In this document: piece by piece, positions 1 to 7,126 of the stretch | How positions within the stretch are numbered: the first letter of the stretch is position 1 | Layout: every line of letters starts with the position of its first letter | Assembly: GCF_020329505.1 (NCBI RefSeq) | Contig: NZ_JAGKJJ010000011.1 | Coordinates: forward strand, 62,001 to 126,000 | Direction: 5' to 3' | Origin: Bradyrhizobium semiaridum | Lineage (GTDB): Bacteria; Pseudomonadota; Alphaproteobacteria; Rhizobiales; Xanthobacteraceae | Length of the DNA stretch: 64,000 nucleotides | Made by a program: the position numbers and the translations under genes | Notes under the pieces: model-generated | Database searches by the model: none | What the model was told of the DNA's origin: nothing | What the model saw: the letters and a program-made list of their open reading frames with translations, nothing else

Positions 1-749
1 AGCGGCAGCACGACATGGCCGCCGCCGAACACCAGCGCGCCGGAGCGATAGAAAGCCTCGAACAGCGCAATGCCGGAATCCGGCGCGAGCCGCGCCAGAA
101 CCGGAAGGCCAATCAGCAGCAACGAAAACGCTGCCAGCGCCGACAGCCCGGCGATTCGCGACACCGGCATCGCGAGATGGCCACCCGCATGGGCCTCACC
201 GTTGCGGCACAGCGCAAGCCCCGCGATGCCACCGAGCAGAATGGCGCCAATCTGCGCGATCGACGAGGTACTGAACAGGATCAGCAGCGCCGCGACGACG
301 GCGATCGAGGCGCGCGTGCGGTCCGGGCACAACGTGCGCGCCATGCCCCACACCGCCTGCGCGACGATCGCAACCGCGACGAGCTTGAGCCCGTGCACCA
401 GACCCGTTCCGATCGGGCCGCCGAGGACGCCGGCGCCATAGGCGAACAGCACCAGCACGATGGCCGATGGCAGCGTGAAGCCGGTCCACGCCGCCAGCGC
501 GCCGCCATAGCCGGCGCGCATCAGGCCGAGCGAGAAGCCGACCTGGCTGCTGGCCGGGCCGGGCAGGAATTGGCAAAGCGCCACAAGGTCGGCATAGGCC
601 TGCTCGTCGAGCCATTTGCGGCGCTCGACGAACTCATGCCGGAAGTATCCGATATGGGCGATCGGCCCGCCGAACGAGGTGAGCCCCAGTTTCAGGAACG
701 CCGCGAAAACCTCGGCCGCCGTACCCTCCGGTCGCTTGTCAGCCGTCAT
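1..749 (-). CDS. chrA: Chromate transporter ChrA, N-terminal part (cut by window edge)
   Basis: The reverse strand reads open from ATG at 749 to the window edge, about 249 residues without a stop. The product is an inner-membrane CHR-family chromate transporter. Family marks seen are a KLGLTSFGGPIAHIGYF segment near residue 20, QFLPGPASSQVG near residue 60, hydrophobic membrane segments, and the start of a second CHR half with FGGGHVVLPL at the edge. Full proteins are about 390-450 residues, so the C-terminal half is missing. No chrB-like regulator is visible. A short inverted repeat (795-814) lies upstream of the start. Family assignment is firm; transport of chromate by this copy is inferred. 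Confidence 0.9.
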   Translation of the reverse strand, partial: MTADKRPEGTAAEVFAAFLKLGLTSFGGPIAHIGYFRHEFVERRKWLDEQAYADLVALCQFLPGPASSQVGFSLGLMRAGYGGALAAWTGFTLPSAIVLVLFAYGAGVLGGPIGTGLVHGLKLVAVAIVAQAVWGMARTLCPDRTRASIAVVAALLILFSTSSIAQIGAILLGGIAGLALCRNGEAHAGGHLAMPVSRIAGLSALAAFSLLLIGLPVLARLAPDSGIALFEAFYRSGALVFGGGHVVLP

Positions 750-794
750 GGTGTTGCCGTTGAGATGTCCTGCGAACACTGGTCTCGGCATCTA

Positions 795-814
795 TCATAT
801 CGCAGAAGATATGA
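795..814. promoter_or_regulatory. Inverted repeat upstream of chrA
   Basis: Perfect 7-bp arms TCATATC and GATATGA are separated by 6 bp, 46 bp upstream of the chrA start. The site sits in a short AT-richer stretch of otherwise GC-rich DNA, as expected for an operator. The binding protein is unknown. Confidence 0.35.
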
Positions 815-1004
815 AACCGCTTCGACGCGCTCCGAAACCGAATTGATCATCGATCCATATTTCAATAATCGTTGGGACCATCGGCCGACCTAGGCCCGGC
901 GCATCGCCACGCGACGACAGAGCGCATAACACGCGGGGTCGGACGGGATTTCACGCCCGTCCGCCGGGCGCTACGATGGCAATGAGGTCCGGGAAGGAAG
1001 CAAC

Positions 1005-1835
1005 ATGCGAAAACTCTTCATTGCCCTGGTGGGCATGCTGGCCTGGTGCTCGGCCGCAAGCGCGCAGGAGCGAACGATCACGGTCGCTTCGACGACGTCG
1101 ACGGAGCAGTCCGGGTTGTTCGGCCATCTGCTGCCGCAGTTCACCAAGGCGACAGGCATCGGCGTCAAGGTCGTCGCCGTCGGCACCGGCCAGGCCCTCG
1201 ATATCGGGCGGCGCGGCGATGCCGATGTGGTGTTCGTGCACGACAAGCCGGCCGAGGACAGGTTCATGTCCGAGGGGCAAGGCGTGAAGCGCTTCGACGT
1301 CATGTACAACGATTTCGTGATCGTCGGACCGAAGGCCGATCCGGCGCACATCGCCGGCGGCAAGGATGTCACCGACGCGCTGCGCAAGATCGCCGCGGCC
1401 CAAGCACCCTTCATCTCGCGCGGCGACCGCTCCGGAACGCACCAGGCCGAGTTGCGTCTCTGGCAGGATGCGGGCATCGACCTGTCGGCTGCGAAGGGCG
1501 ACTGGTATCGCGAGATCGGCCAGGGCATGGGGCCGGCGCTCAACATGGCCTCATCGACCAACGCCTATGTGCTGTCCGATCGCGGCACCTGGCTGTCGTT
1601 CAAGAACCGCGGCGATCTCGCGATTCTGACCGAAGGCGACAAGCGGCTGTTCAACCAGTATGGCGTGATGCTGGTCAATCCGGCGAAGCATCCGACGGTC
1701 AAGGTCCAGGACGGCCAGGCCTTCATCGATTGGCTGATCTCCGCGGCGGGGCAACAGGCCATTGCGGGCTACAAGGTCGGCGGTGAGCAGCTATTTTTCC
1801 CCAACGCGGCCCACGAGCAGAAACGCGACGGTTGA
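1005..1835 (+). CDS. tupA: Tungstate ABC transporter substrate-binding protein TupA
   Basis: A 276-residue periplasmic solute-binding protein with a signal peptide (about residues 1-21, ending ASA before QERT). Family hallmarks are ASTTSTEQSGLF just after the mature N-terminus, GDADVVFVHDKPAED, ISRGDRSGTHQAE for oxyanion binding, and YVLSDRGTW. These fit the TupA tungstate branch (related to molybdate and sulfate binders) and the length is normal. A GGAAGGA ribosome site precedes ATG 1005. The last 45 bp overlap the convergent permease gene. Tungstate rather than molybdate specificity is inferred from family resemblance. Confidence 0.88.
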   Translation: MRKLFIALVGMLAWCSAASAQERTITVASTTSTEQSGLFGHLLPQFTKATGIGVKVVAVGTGQALDIGRRGDADVVFVHDKPAEDRFMSEGQGVKRFDVMYNDFVIVGPKADPAHIAGGKDVTDALRKIAAAQAPFISRGDRSGTHQAELRLWQDAGIDLSAAKGDWYREIGQGMGPALNMASSTNAYVLSDRGTWLSFKNRGDLAILTEGDKRLFNQYGVMLVNPAKHPTVKVQDGQAFIDWLISAAGQQAIAGYKVGGEQLFFPNAAHEQKRDG

Positions 1836-2489
1836 AACCGCGACGCTCAGCGCCAGCAGGATCAGTCCGAGCCCGAGCGCCAGCGGCAGATCGCCCTTGC
1901 TGGTCTCGAGCGCAATCGCTGTCGTCATGGTCCGCGTGTAGCCGCTGATATTGCCGCCGACGACGATGATGGCGCCGACCTCGGCGATGGCACGGCCAAA
2001 GGCGGCGAGGAAGGCGGTCAGTAGCGAGGCTCGCCCCAGCGCGAACAGCAGCGCGATGCTGCGCGGGACCGACAGGCCGTCGGTCCGTGCGAGATCGCCA
2101 TACTCCGTCCACAGCAGCGACGATGGCCGATGCACCAGTGCGACCACGATCGGCGTCGCGAGCAGCGTCTGGGCCATCACCATCGCGGTCGGCGTGAACA
2201 GCAAGCCGGCCGACCCGAACAGCCCGGACCGCGACAGCATGAGATAGAGCGCAAGTCCGACCACGACGGGAGGAAGGCCGAGCAGCGCGTTGGTCAGCAC
2301 GATGATGACGTGGCGGCCGCGAAACCGGGCGATGGCGAGCCAAGCGCCGATCGGTGCGCCGATCAGCAAGGCAAGAATGCTCGCCGTCAGGCTGACGCGC
2401 AGCGACAGCGCGACGATGCCGAGCAGCTCTGAATCGGCCCGGCCGATCAGCGACAGCGCCGCCCCGGCGGATCGTACGAAGTCGTTCAT
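1791..2489 (-). CDS. tupB: Tungstate ABC transporter permease TupB
   Basis: A 232-residue inner-membrane permease of the TupB/ModB type. About five hydrophobic helices are visible, with the EAA-type loop AAFGRAIAEVGAIIVVGGNISG near residues 165-186, which contacts the ATPase. It probably works with TupA at 1005-1835, but the two genes converge and overlap by 45 bp instead of forming the usual co-directional operon. No TupC ATPase gene is adjacent: upstream lie about 200 bp without a convincing gene and then a Crp/Fnr regulator. The ATPase must be encoded elsewhere or borrowed. Confidence 0.87.
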   Translation of the reverse strand: MNDFVRSAGAALSLIGRADSELLGIVALSLRVSLTASILALLIGAPIGAWLAIARFRGRHVIIVLTNALLGLPPVVVGLALYLMLSRSGLFGSAGLLFTPTAMVMAQTLLATPIVVALVHRPSSLLWTEYGDLARTDGLSVPRSIALLFALGRASLLTAFLAAFGRAIAEVGAIIVVGGNISGYTRTMTTAIALETSKGDLPLALGLGLILLALSVAVSTVAFLLVGRVGEK

Positions 2490-2690
2490 CCCCCGCAGAT
2501 GGCTCTGGCGGCGAGGGGGATGAGGCCGTAGATGCGCTTCATTTGGACCGGGACCTGCGGGGTTTGGCGGGCAGCAGCGGCCAGGCGAGCAGGTCGCGCG
2601 GCCGGTTGCGGAACCATAGCGTAGATCAGGTGTGGAAGGTCAAGGCACCCGGCTGCCGGCCAGACGCCGCACGGCCCCCTGCGGCGGCCT

Positions 2691-3458
2691 TCAGCCGCAT
2701 CCGGCCGCGGCGTCGACGGTCCTGGCGTCGAGCTGCCGCCCCTCGTGATCCATGTGCAGATAGTTCGGGTTGAACAGCCCTGCCCGCATCAGGCGGTCGA
2801 GATCGGGGACGGCAAGGGTCCTGCCCTTGAGCACGATGAGCCCAGCAGCACGCAGCTCCTGCAACGTGCGATTGAGGTGGACCTTGGACAGGCCGGTGGC
2901 GTCGGCGAGATCGGCCTGGGTCAGCGGAAACTCGCAGCTGTTGCCGCTGGTCAGCCCGGCGAGCCGCAGGCGGAGCCAGATCTCGCAGAGCAGGTGCGCT
3001 GTGCGCTCCAGCGCCGTGCGCTGGCCGAGATTCATCGTCCACTCGCGCTGGATAGCGGCGTTGACCAGAGTGTCCCACCACAGCGCGGTGGCGATGCGCG
3101 AGTGATTTGCGGCGACCTCCTCGAAGAAATCCCGGGAGAGATCGGCAGTCGAAACCGCCGTGATGGTGCCGATCGAGTGATCCATTTCGCGCAGGATGAA
3201 GACGTTGCTGTCGCAGATGTCGCCGGGCAGGAAGAACGACACCACCTGCCGGCGGCCGTCCTCGAGCTGCTTGTAGCGGCAGGCCCAGCCAGACAGAATC
3301 AGGTGCACGTCCGTCGGCTTCTCGCCTTCGCGCACGATATCAACCCGCGGACCAAAGCGGCGGACGCGCTCGGATGAGGCTCGATTGAGGATGGCATGAT
3401 CGGCGGCCGACAGCCGGACGAATTGCTCCAATTTCCGAACCAGCGATGCCAACGACAT
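2691..3458 (-). CDS. Crp/Fnr-family transcriptional regulator
   Basis: A 255-residue regulator with an N-terminal cyclic-nucleotide-type effector domain (VREGEKPTDVHLILSGWACR, then QVVSFFLPGDICD) and a C-terminal winged helix-turn-helix (LTQADLADATGLSKVHLNRT, about residues 180-200). There is no N-terminal Fnr-style cysteine cluster, so oxygen sensing through an Fe-S centre is unlikely. The start chosen is ATG 3458 (MSLASLVRKL), preceded by GGGAG. The frame stays open to 3593, but that extension is unlike family N-termini. The target regulon is unknown; an inverted repeat upstream may be its own operator. Confidence 0.82.
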   Translation of the reverse strand: MSLASLVRKLEQFVRLSAADHAILNRASSERVRRFGPRVDIVREGEKPTDVHLILSGWACRYKQLEDGRRQVVSFFLPGDICDSNVFILREMDHSIGTITAVSTADLSRDFFEEVAANHSRIATALWWDTLVNAAIQREWTMNLGQRTALERTAHLLCEIWLRLRLAGLTSGNSCEFPLTQADLADATGLSKVHLNRTLQELRAAGLIVLKGRTLAVPDLDRLMRAGLFNPNYLHMDHEGRQLDARTVDAAAGCG

Positions 3459-3528
3459 GGTCTCCCGGCATGTACATCGGGTCACCATCGGGCCGGTTTC
3501 AATAACGTATGTTACATTGCACAGATAT

Positions 3529-3558
3529 CGGCGGGTGTTCACAAGTGTACACACGCCG
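3529..3558. promoter_or_regulatory. Imperfect inverted repeat upstream of the Crp/Fnr gene
   Basis: Arms CGGCGGGTGT and ACACACGCCG match in 9 of 10 positions across a 10-bp spacer that contains GTGTACAC-type half-sites. It lies 71-100 bp upstream of the chosen start at 3458 and could be an autoregulatory operator. Confidence 0.3.
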
Positions 3559-3608
3559 ACCAAATCGGATGGATCGATACCATCGCCGCGCAACGTCGTG
3601 TGTTAGGT

Positions 3609-3971
3609 TCAGACGAACGGCACGCCGTAATAGTCGTTGACCGCGCGCGTGGTGCCGATGTCGGCCCAATTCCAGTCCCGCTCATTGCCATATCTCGGCG
3701 CGCCGCGCAGCTGGTCCTCGGTCACGCCAGTCACGTAACCGCCGAGCCGCGTGTCGTATTTCAGCGACTGCCAGGGCAGCGGATAGTGGTCATTACCGAG
3801 GCCGAGAAAGCCGCCGAAGCCGAGCACGGCGTAGGACACGCGCCCGCTCTTCTTGTCGATCATCACGCGCTCGATCGAACCGATCTTCTGCTCGCCCGCG
3901 CCATAGACAGCGGTGCCTTCGACCTTGTCGCTGCCGATGAGATTGCCGATTTCCCGCTCGTCGCCGTTCAT
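3609..3971 (-). CDS. PRC-barrel domain protein
   Basis: A 120-residue soluble protein with one PRC-barrel domain. The pattern NLIGSDKVEGTAVYGAGEQ, then GSIERVMIDKKSGRVSYAVL, then FGGFLGLGNDHYPLPW is typical of the small stress-associated PRC-barrel proteins common in rhizobia. The C-terminus (NERDWNWADIGTTRAV) is charged and probably flexible. GGAGG precedes ATG 3971. A candidate EcfG-type promoter (GGAAC, 17 bp, GTT) lies 31-55 bp upstream. The biochemical role is unknown. Confidence 0.85.
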   Translation of the reverse strand: MNGDEREIGNLIGSDKVEGTAVYGAGEQKIGSIERVMIDKKSGRVSYAVLGFGGFLGLGNDHYPLPWQSLKYDTRLGGYVTGVTEDQLRGAPRYGNERDWNWADIGTTRAVNDYYGVPFV

Positions 3972-4001
3972 GCACGCCTCCGTTCAGCCACTCACACCGG
4001 C

Positions 4002-4026
4002 AACAGCCGATGCAGGTCTTCGTTCC
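4002..4026 (-). promoter_or_regulatory. Candidate EcfG (general stress) promoter for the PRC-barrel gene
   Basis: On the minus strand GGAAC (4026-4022) is followed by 17 bp and GTT (4004-4002), close to the alphaproteobacterial EcfG consensus. The spacing to ATG 3971 leaves a leader of roughly 25 nt. Found by eye only. Confidence 0.4.
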
Positions 4027-4043
4027 TGCGGCATTTGGCTCGT

Positions 4044-4250
4044 TCAGCCGGTCGGGGCTTCGGCCTCGTCGTCGGGCGCCATGCCCGAACCCGGCGTCTT
4101 GTCGCCATCGCTCAGCTTCGGATCGCGCGTCGCCTCGCGCGAGGGTGACGTTCCGGGACCGGTCTTCTGAGCGGTCTGCGCTCGCTTTTTGTCGACAGGC
4201 TGCTCCTGCCCCTTCTCGTCCCTGACGATGCCCTGGTTGGAGTGTTTCAT
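4044..4250 (-). CDS. Small hydrophilic protein, unknown function
   Basis: A 68-residue protein, almost entirely polar and charged (rich in K, D, E, Q, T, P and G), with no hydrophobic core, so probably intrinsically disordered. The start MKHSNQGIVRDEKGQE follows AGGAGCTTCCA, a strong ribosome site. It sits between the PRC-barrel gene and further small genes. Composition and context suggest a stress-related or hydrophilin-like protein, but no family is recognised and function is not claimed. Confidence 0.6.
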   Translation of the reverse strand: MKHSNQGIVRDEKGQEQPVDKKRAQTAQKTGPGTSPSREATRDPKLSDGDKTPGSGMAPDDEAEAPTG

Positions 4251-4456
4251 TGGAAGCTCCTCGAAACCATGATCCCCAAGGTCATGCGGGCCCCGGCGCC
4301 GAAAACGCGCCGAGGCCCGTCACCGGAGTGGTCCACTGCTCTCGGGGAGCAAAGCAGCGAACGCAACTGGCCTACGCATAGCGATGGAGATCGTTCCAGC
4401 ATTTCGGCATCCGAATTTCGATGCGGTGAATGTCATGGGTTAACGACGCACACTGT

Positions 4457-4480
4457 GGAACTTGCCTAGAATTTTGCGTT
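4457..4480 (+). promoter_or_regulatory. Candidate EcfG-like promoter for the 4497 gene
   Basis: GGAAC (4457-4461), 16 bp, then GTT (4478-4480), ending 16 bp before ATG 4497. The spacing is one base short of the commonest form and the leader would be very short, so this is weaker than the site at 4002-4026. Confidence 0.3.
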
Positions 4481-4496
4481 CCAAGCTGGAGGCTGA

Positions 4497-4688
4497 ATGA
4501 CCAAGAAGAAGCGCAACAGGACACGGCCCGCCGGATCGTTCGAAGATCGCCTGCAGAAATTCGCCGAAAATGCCCGCGTTGCAGCACGCGGCATGCCGCC
4601 GGGACGGGAACGCGAAGCCTTGATGAAGAAGGCCAGGCAGACCGAGGCGGTGATGGAGGTCAGCGAATGGCTGGTGCCGCGCAAGTAA
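4497..4688 (+). CDS. Small basic protein, unknown function
   Basis: A 63-residue basic protein (MTKKKRNRTRPAGSFEDRL) with a predicted amphipathic helix in the middle (FAENARVAARGMPPGRERE) and the ending SEWLVPRK. GGAGG lies 4 bp before the ATG. Similar short proteins are widespread in Bradyrhizobium as hypotheticals. The Lys/Arg-rich N-terminus could bind nucleic acid, but this is only inference. It is followed after 35 bp by another small gene on the same strand and is probably co-transcribed with it. Confidence 0.7.
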   Translation: MTKKKRNRTRPAGSFEDRLQKFAENARVAARGMPPGREREALMKKARQTEAVMEVSEWLVPRK

Positions 4689-4723
4689 CGCACGCGAATG
4701 GGCATACAGAGGGAGAAGCTGCG

Positions 4724-4939
4724 ATGATCGAGGAAAGGTTCGACTCGCGTACGCTTGCCATCATGAACATGGCGCTCGACCGGGTTTGCCGGGCAACGCC
4801 GCATGGCGAGGAACATGCCACCCGCCGACGCGTTGCCCGGTACATCATCAAATGCGCCAAGAGCGGCCGGACGACACTCACCGAACTGACCGACGCCGGG
4901 TACCAAGCGCTGGCCAAGGTCCCCGCCGCGGCAGGATAA
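4724..4939 (+). CDS. Small conserved helical protein, unknown function
   Basis: A 71-residue soluble protein starting MIEERFDSRTLAIMNMALDR after GGGAGAAGCTGCG. The segment HATRRRVARYIIKCAKSGR followed by TTLTELTDAGYQAL gives two amphipathic helices. Short rhizobial proteins of this pattern are common and uncharacterised. The longer in-frame reading to 4430 overlaps the 4497 gene and has no ribosome site, so the internal ATG was chosen. Confidence 0.7.
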   Translation: MIEERFDSRTLAIMNMALDRVCRATPHGEEHATRRRVARYIIKCAKSGRTTLTELTDAGYQALAKVPAAAG

Positions 4940-4990
4940 CCACCGCACCCCGCGCCTGCCGCTCTCGGCCATCAGCAGAGGCGGCAACCC

Positions 4991-5212
4991 ATGCGCATTG
5001 CAATCAGCATCGGCCTGCTGGTCCTTTTGATCGCCGTCGGAGCCTATGTCTATCAGGGCCTGACCGTGCCCGACGCACCGGTACCGACCTCTGGCCTCAT
5101 CCTGTTCATGATCGGCATCGCGCTGATGGTCGTCGTCGGCGTCGGCCTCATGGGATTGCTGTTCTACTCGAGCCGCCATGGCTACGACGAACCGCCGCAT
5201 ATCGAGCGGTAG
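4991..5212 (+). CDS. Small two-helix membrane protein
   Basis: A 73-residue protein with two hydrophobic segments, about residues 3-22 and 34-61, joined by a short Pro-rich loop and ending in a polar tail (SSRHGYDEPPHIER). A ribosome-site-like AGAGGCGG precedes ATG 4991. No family is recognised. It lies 51 bp after the previous small gene on the same strand and may be the last gene of that set. Confidence 0.65.
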   Translation: MRIAISIGLLVLLIAVGAYVYQGLTVPDAPVPTSGLILFMIGIALMVVVGVGLMGLLFYSSRHGYDEPPHIER

Positions 5213-5243
5213 ATGCTGCCAGGCGAATCTATTCGACTTTAAT

Positions 5244-6140
5244 TCAGCGCGCCGGCGTAACCGGCACCCGGGCGCGAATCTCCGCGATCTTGCGCTTCAG
5301 TGCGGCCTGGCGCGGATCGGGCATGGCGGCAGCGCGCGCCTCGGCGATGGCGCCGGCGAGATCAGGCAGCGCCAGCACGCCGTCGAAGGTCGGCTTGGCC
5401 AGCCCGTCGATGATCGCGTGCCAGTCCGCAATGCCCTGGCGGTACGGCTCGCCGTAGCCACGGATCATGGTCGCGGTGTGGATGACCGCCGAGGCCGCGG
5501 CCGGCTGCTTGGTCAGGCTGCGATCGATCATGTGCAGCCAGCGCTCGACCCAGACGCGCTCCTTGGCATAGCGGTTCGAGAACAGCCGCCAGCGCTTCAG
5601 CCCCGCCTCGATCCGCAGGCGACGCACGCTGAACCGGCTGTTGGCGGAAAAGCGGATCGACACCCGGCGCCGCCGCCAGCCGAACCAATCGAGCAGGCCG
5701 AGAATCGGATCGGCGATCACGGCCGGCAGGGCGTCGATCAGCTCGTCGAGGCGGAATTGCTTGACATCGTCGGCGGAGCGCGCCGCAAGACCAGTCGCGC
5801 TGACCTCAGCGAGCTTGACCTGCGCCAGGCGGATCGGATCCTCATAGGCCATGCGCTCGGCCATCAGCCGCGCGATGTCGGCCAGCATGGCATCGTCGAC
5901 GCCGCGGCGGCCGACGAAGCGCCTCAGCCGGTCGACATAGAGCTGGGCGTACTTCGTGCTCTGATATTCGATCATCAGATGGATCGCATCGCGGACCGCG
6001 GGTCCGAGATGCGCCGGGCAGGCGTCAGGCAGCACCGGCGGCCCCTCGTCCTCGTCGCCGATGATGTCGGCGAACAGGTAACGAAGCGAACCCAGAAGGC
6101 CATCGTCGTCCGGCACTGCGGTCTCTCCAGAACTCGTCAT
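5244..6140 (-). CDS. Stand-alone DUF6537-like domain protein
   Basis: A 298-residue soluble protein. The stretch LYVDRLRRFVGRRG ... LMAERMAYEDPIRLAQVKL resembles the C-terminal domain of indolepyruvate oxidoreductase beta-family proteins, in which MAYEDPIR is a recurrent signature. The catalytic gamma-type domain expected before it is absent, and no alpha subunit or ferredoxin is nearby. ATG 6140 was chosen (MTSSGETAVPDDDGLL); it lies 7 bp after the stop of the upstream cNMP-binding gene, so the two are surely co-transcribed. Family assignment by eye is moderate; function is unknown. Confidence 0.6.
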   Translation of the reverse strand: MTSSGETAVPDDDGLLGSLRYLFADIIGDEDEGPPVLPDACPAHLGPAVRDAIHLMIEYQSTKYAQLYVDRLRRFVGRRGVDDAMLADIARLMAERMAYEDPIRLAQVKLAEVSATGLAARSADDVKQFRLDELIDALPAVIADPILGLLDWFGWRRRRVSIRFSANSRFSVRRLRIEAGLKRWRLFSNRYAKERVWVERWLHMIDRSLTKQPAAASAVIHTATMIRGYGEPYRQGIADWHAIIDGLAKPTFDGVLALPDLAGAIAEARAAAMPDPRQAALKRKIAEIRARVPVTPAR

Positions 6141-6147
6141 GGCCGGC

Positions 6148-6819
6148 TCATGCGGGCTTCGGCTCCGCGGCGACCGGCGGCGCCGTATGCTGCGCCAGCC
6201 GCTGCTCCAGTGTCGAGATGTTCTCGAACAGGCGGGCGCTGGCGAGCCGCAGGAAGTAGAACCCGAACGCCGGATTCTGCACATAGAGCTGCTCGACCTG
6301 GTCGTAGGTCACCGACAGCACGGTGCCGGACTCGATGCATTCCAGCGTCTGGGTCCGCGTATTCGTTGGCGACAGCATGCCGAATTCGCCAACGAGGGCG
6401 CCGACCGGCAGCTCGATGCCCGATTCGACCAGGCGGTAGCGGCCGCTGACGATGTAGAACATGCTGTCGGCCTTCTCGTCCTTGTAGAACAGCACATCGC
6501 CCGCGTTGTATTTCTGCTCCGTCGTGAACGGCCGGAGCCAGTCCATCGACAGGTCGCTGTTGACCGATTTCTTCACGCTGCGGACCAGCTGCAGCATCTG
6601 GTGCAGGCGGTAGGTGTTCACAGGCAGCAGCACAGCATGCAGGATAAGCACCGCGTAATTATGTGTCGGGATCGCGGTCGCGATCAGGATGATGTTGGTC
6701 AGGATGGCGAAGACGCGCAGCGGGATCATGGTGCGCATCGACAGCGTGGCGACCACGAAGATCGATGCGAAGAGGCTGCCGGCCGCTCCGGCGTGCTGCG
6801 CGAGGTGTGAGGTATCCAT
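6148..6819 (-). CDS. Membrane-anchored cyclic-nucleotide-binding domain protein
   Basis: A 223-residue protein with two to three N-terminal hydrophobic helices (about residues 12-75) and then a cyclic-nucleotide-binding fold: DVLFYKDEKADSMFYIVSGR, LPVGALVGEFGML and SPTNTRTQTLEC. The phosphate-binding cassette keeps a Gly-Glu pair and an Arg-Thr, so binding is plausible. There is no channel pore or DNA-binding domain, so it may be a membrane sensor. It is followed by the DUF6537-like gene and is divergent from a K+ channel with the same ligand domain. ATG 6819 was preferred to an upstream start at 6897. Confidence 0.78.
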   Translation of the reverse strand: MDTSHLAQHAGAAGSLFASIFVVATLSMRTMIPLRVFAILTNIILIATAIPTHNYAVLILHAVLLPVNTYRLHQMLQLVRSVKKSVNSDLSMDWLRPFTTEQKYNAGDVLFYKDEKADSMFYIVSGRYRLVESGIELPVGALVGEFGMLSPTNTRTQTLECIESGTVLSVTYDQVEQLYVQNPAFGFYFLRLASARLFENISTLEQRLAQHTAPPVAAEPKPA

Positions 6820-7126
6820 CGGAAACCAACCAATTCTCGAGAACTGAAACAGTCGCTCATTAGTCGCTGCAGTGCGGCCGAGGTCGCATCGGAGCACCGC
6901 ATCCCCGATATACGGAGAAAAAGCGACGATTTGTCCGGATTCTCACACTTGTGAGGGGCAAAATCGAGCCAGGATGGCTCAGCCATTCGTCCAACCGATG
7001 GCGCCTGCCCGCCAGTGCGCGCCCGCGTTGACGGCTCCGGCCAAGGCAGGCAGGTTGGGTCGGCATACAGGTTATCGGCAACGCCTCAGCGTCTCGCAGA
7101 GCGGTTCAGGCATTCTTCGGCAGGCA
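6820..7126. promoter_or_regulatory. Divergent promoter region between two cNMP-binding genes, with palindromes
   Basis: The 307-bp gap between the divergent starts holds TTCTCGAGAA (6834-6843), a perfect 10-bp palindrome 15 bp upstream of the 6819 start, and CTCACA-CT-TGTGAG (6942-6955), a perfect 6-bp inverted repeat made of Crp-like half-sites facing outward. Either could be an operator; no clear -35/-10 boxes were identified. Reading frames in the gap lack ribosome sites and family resemblance. Confidence 0.35.

Noticed and set aside
2490..2690. Small reading frames in the gap between tupB and the Crp/Fnr gene
   Set aside because: Short minus-strand frames (about 18-45 codons) have neither ribosome site nor recognisable motif. 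I see nothing supportable there.
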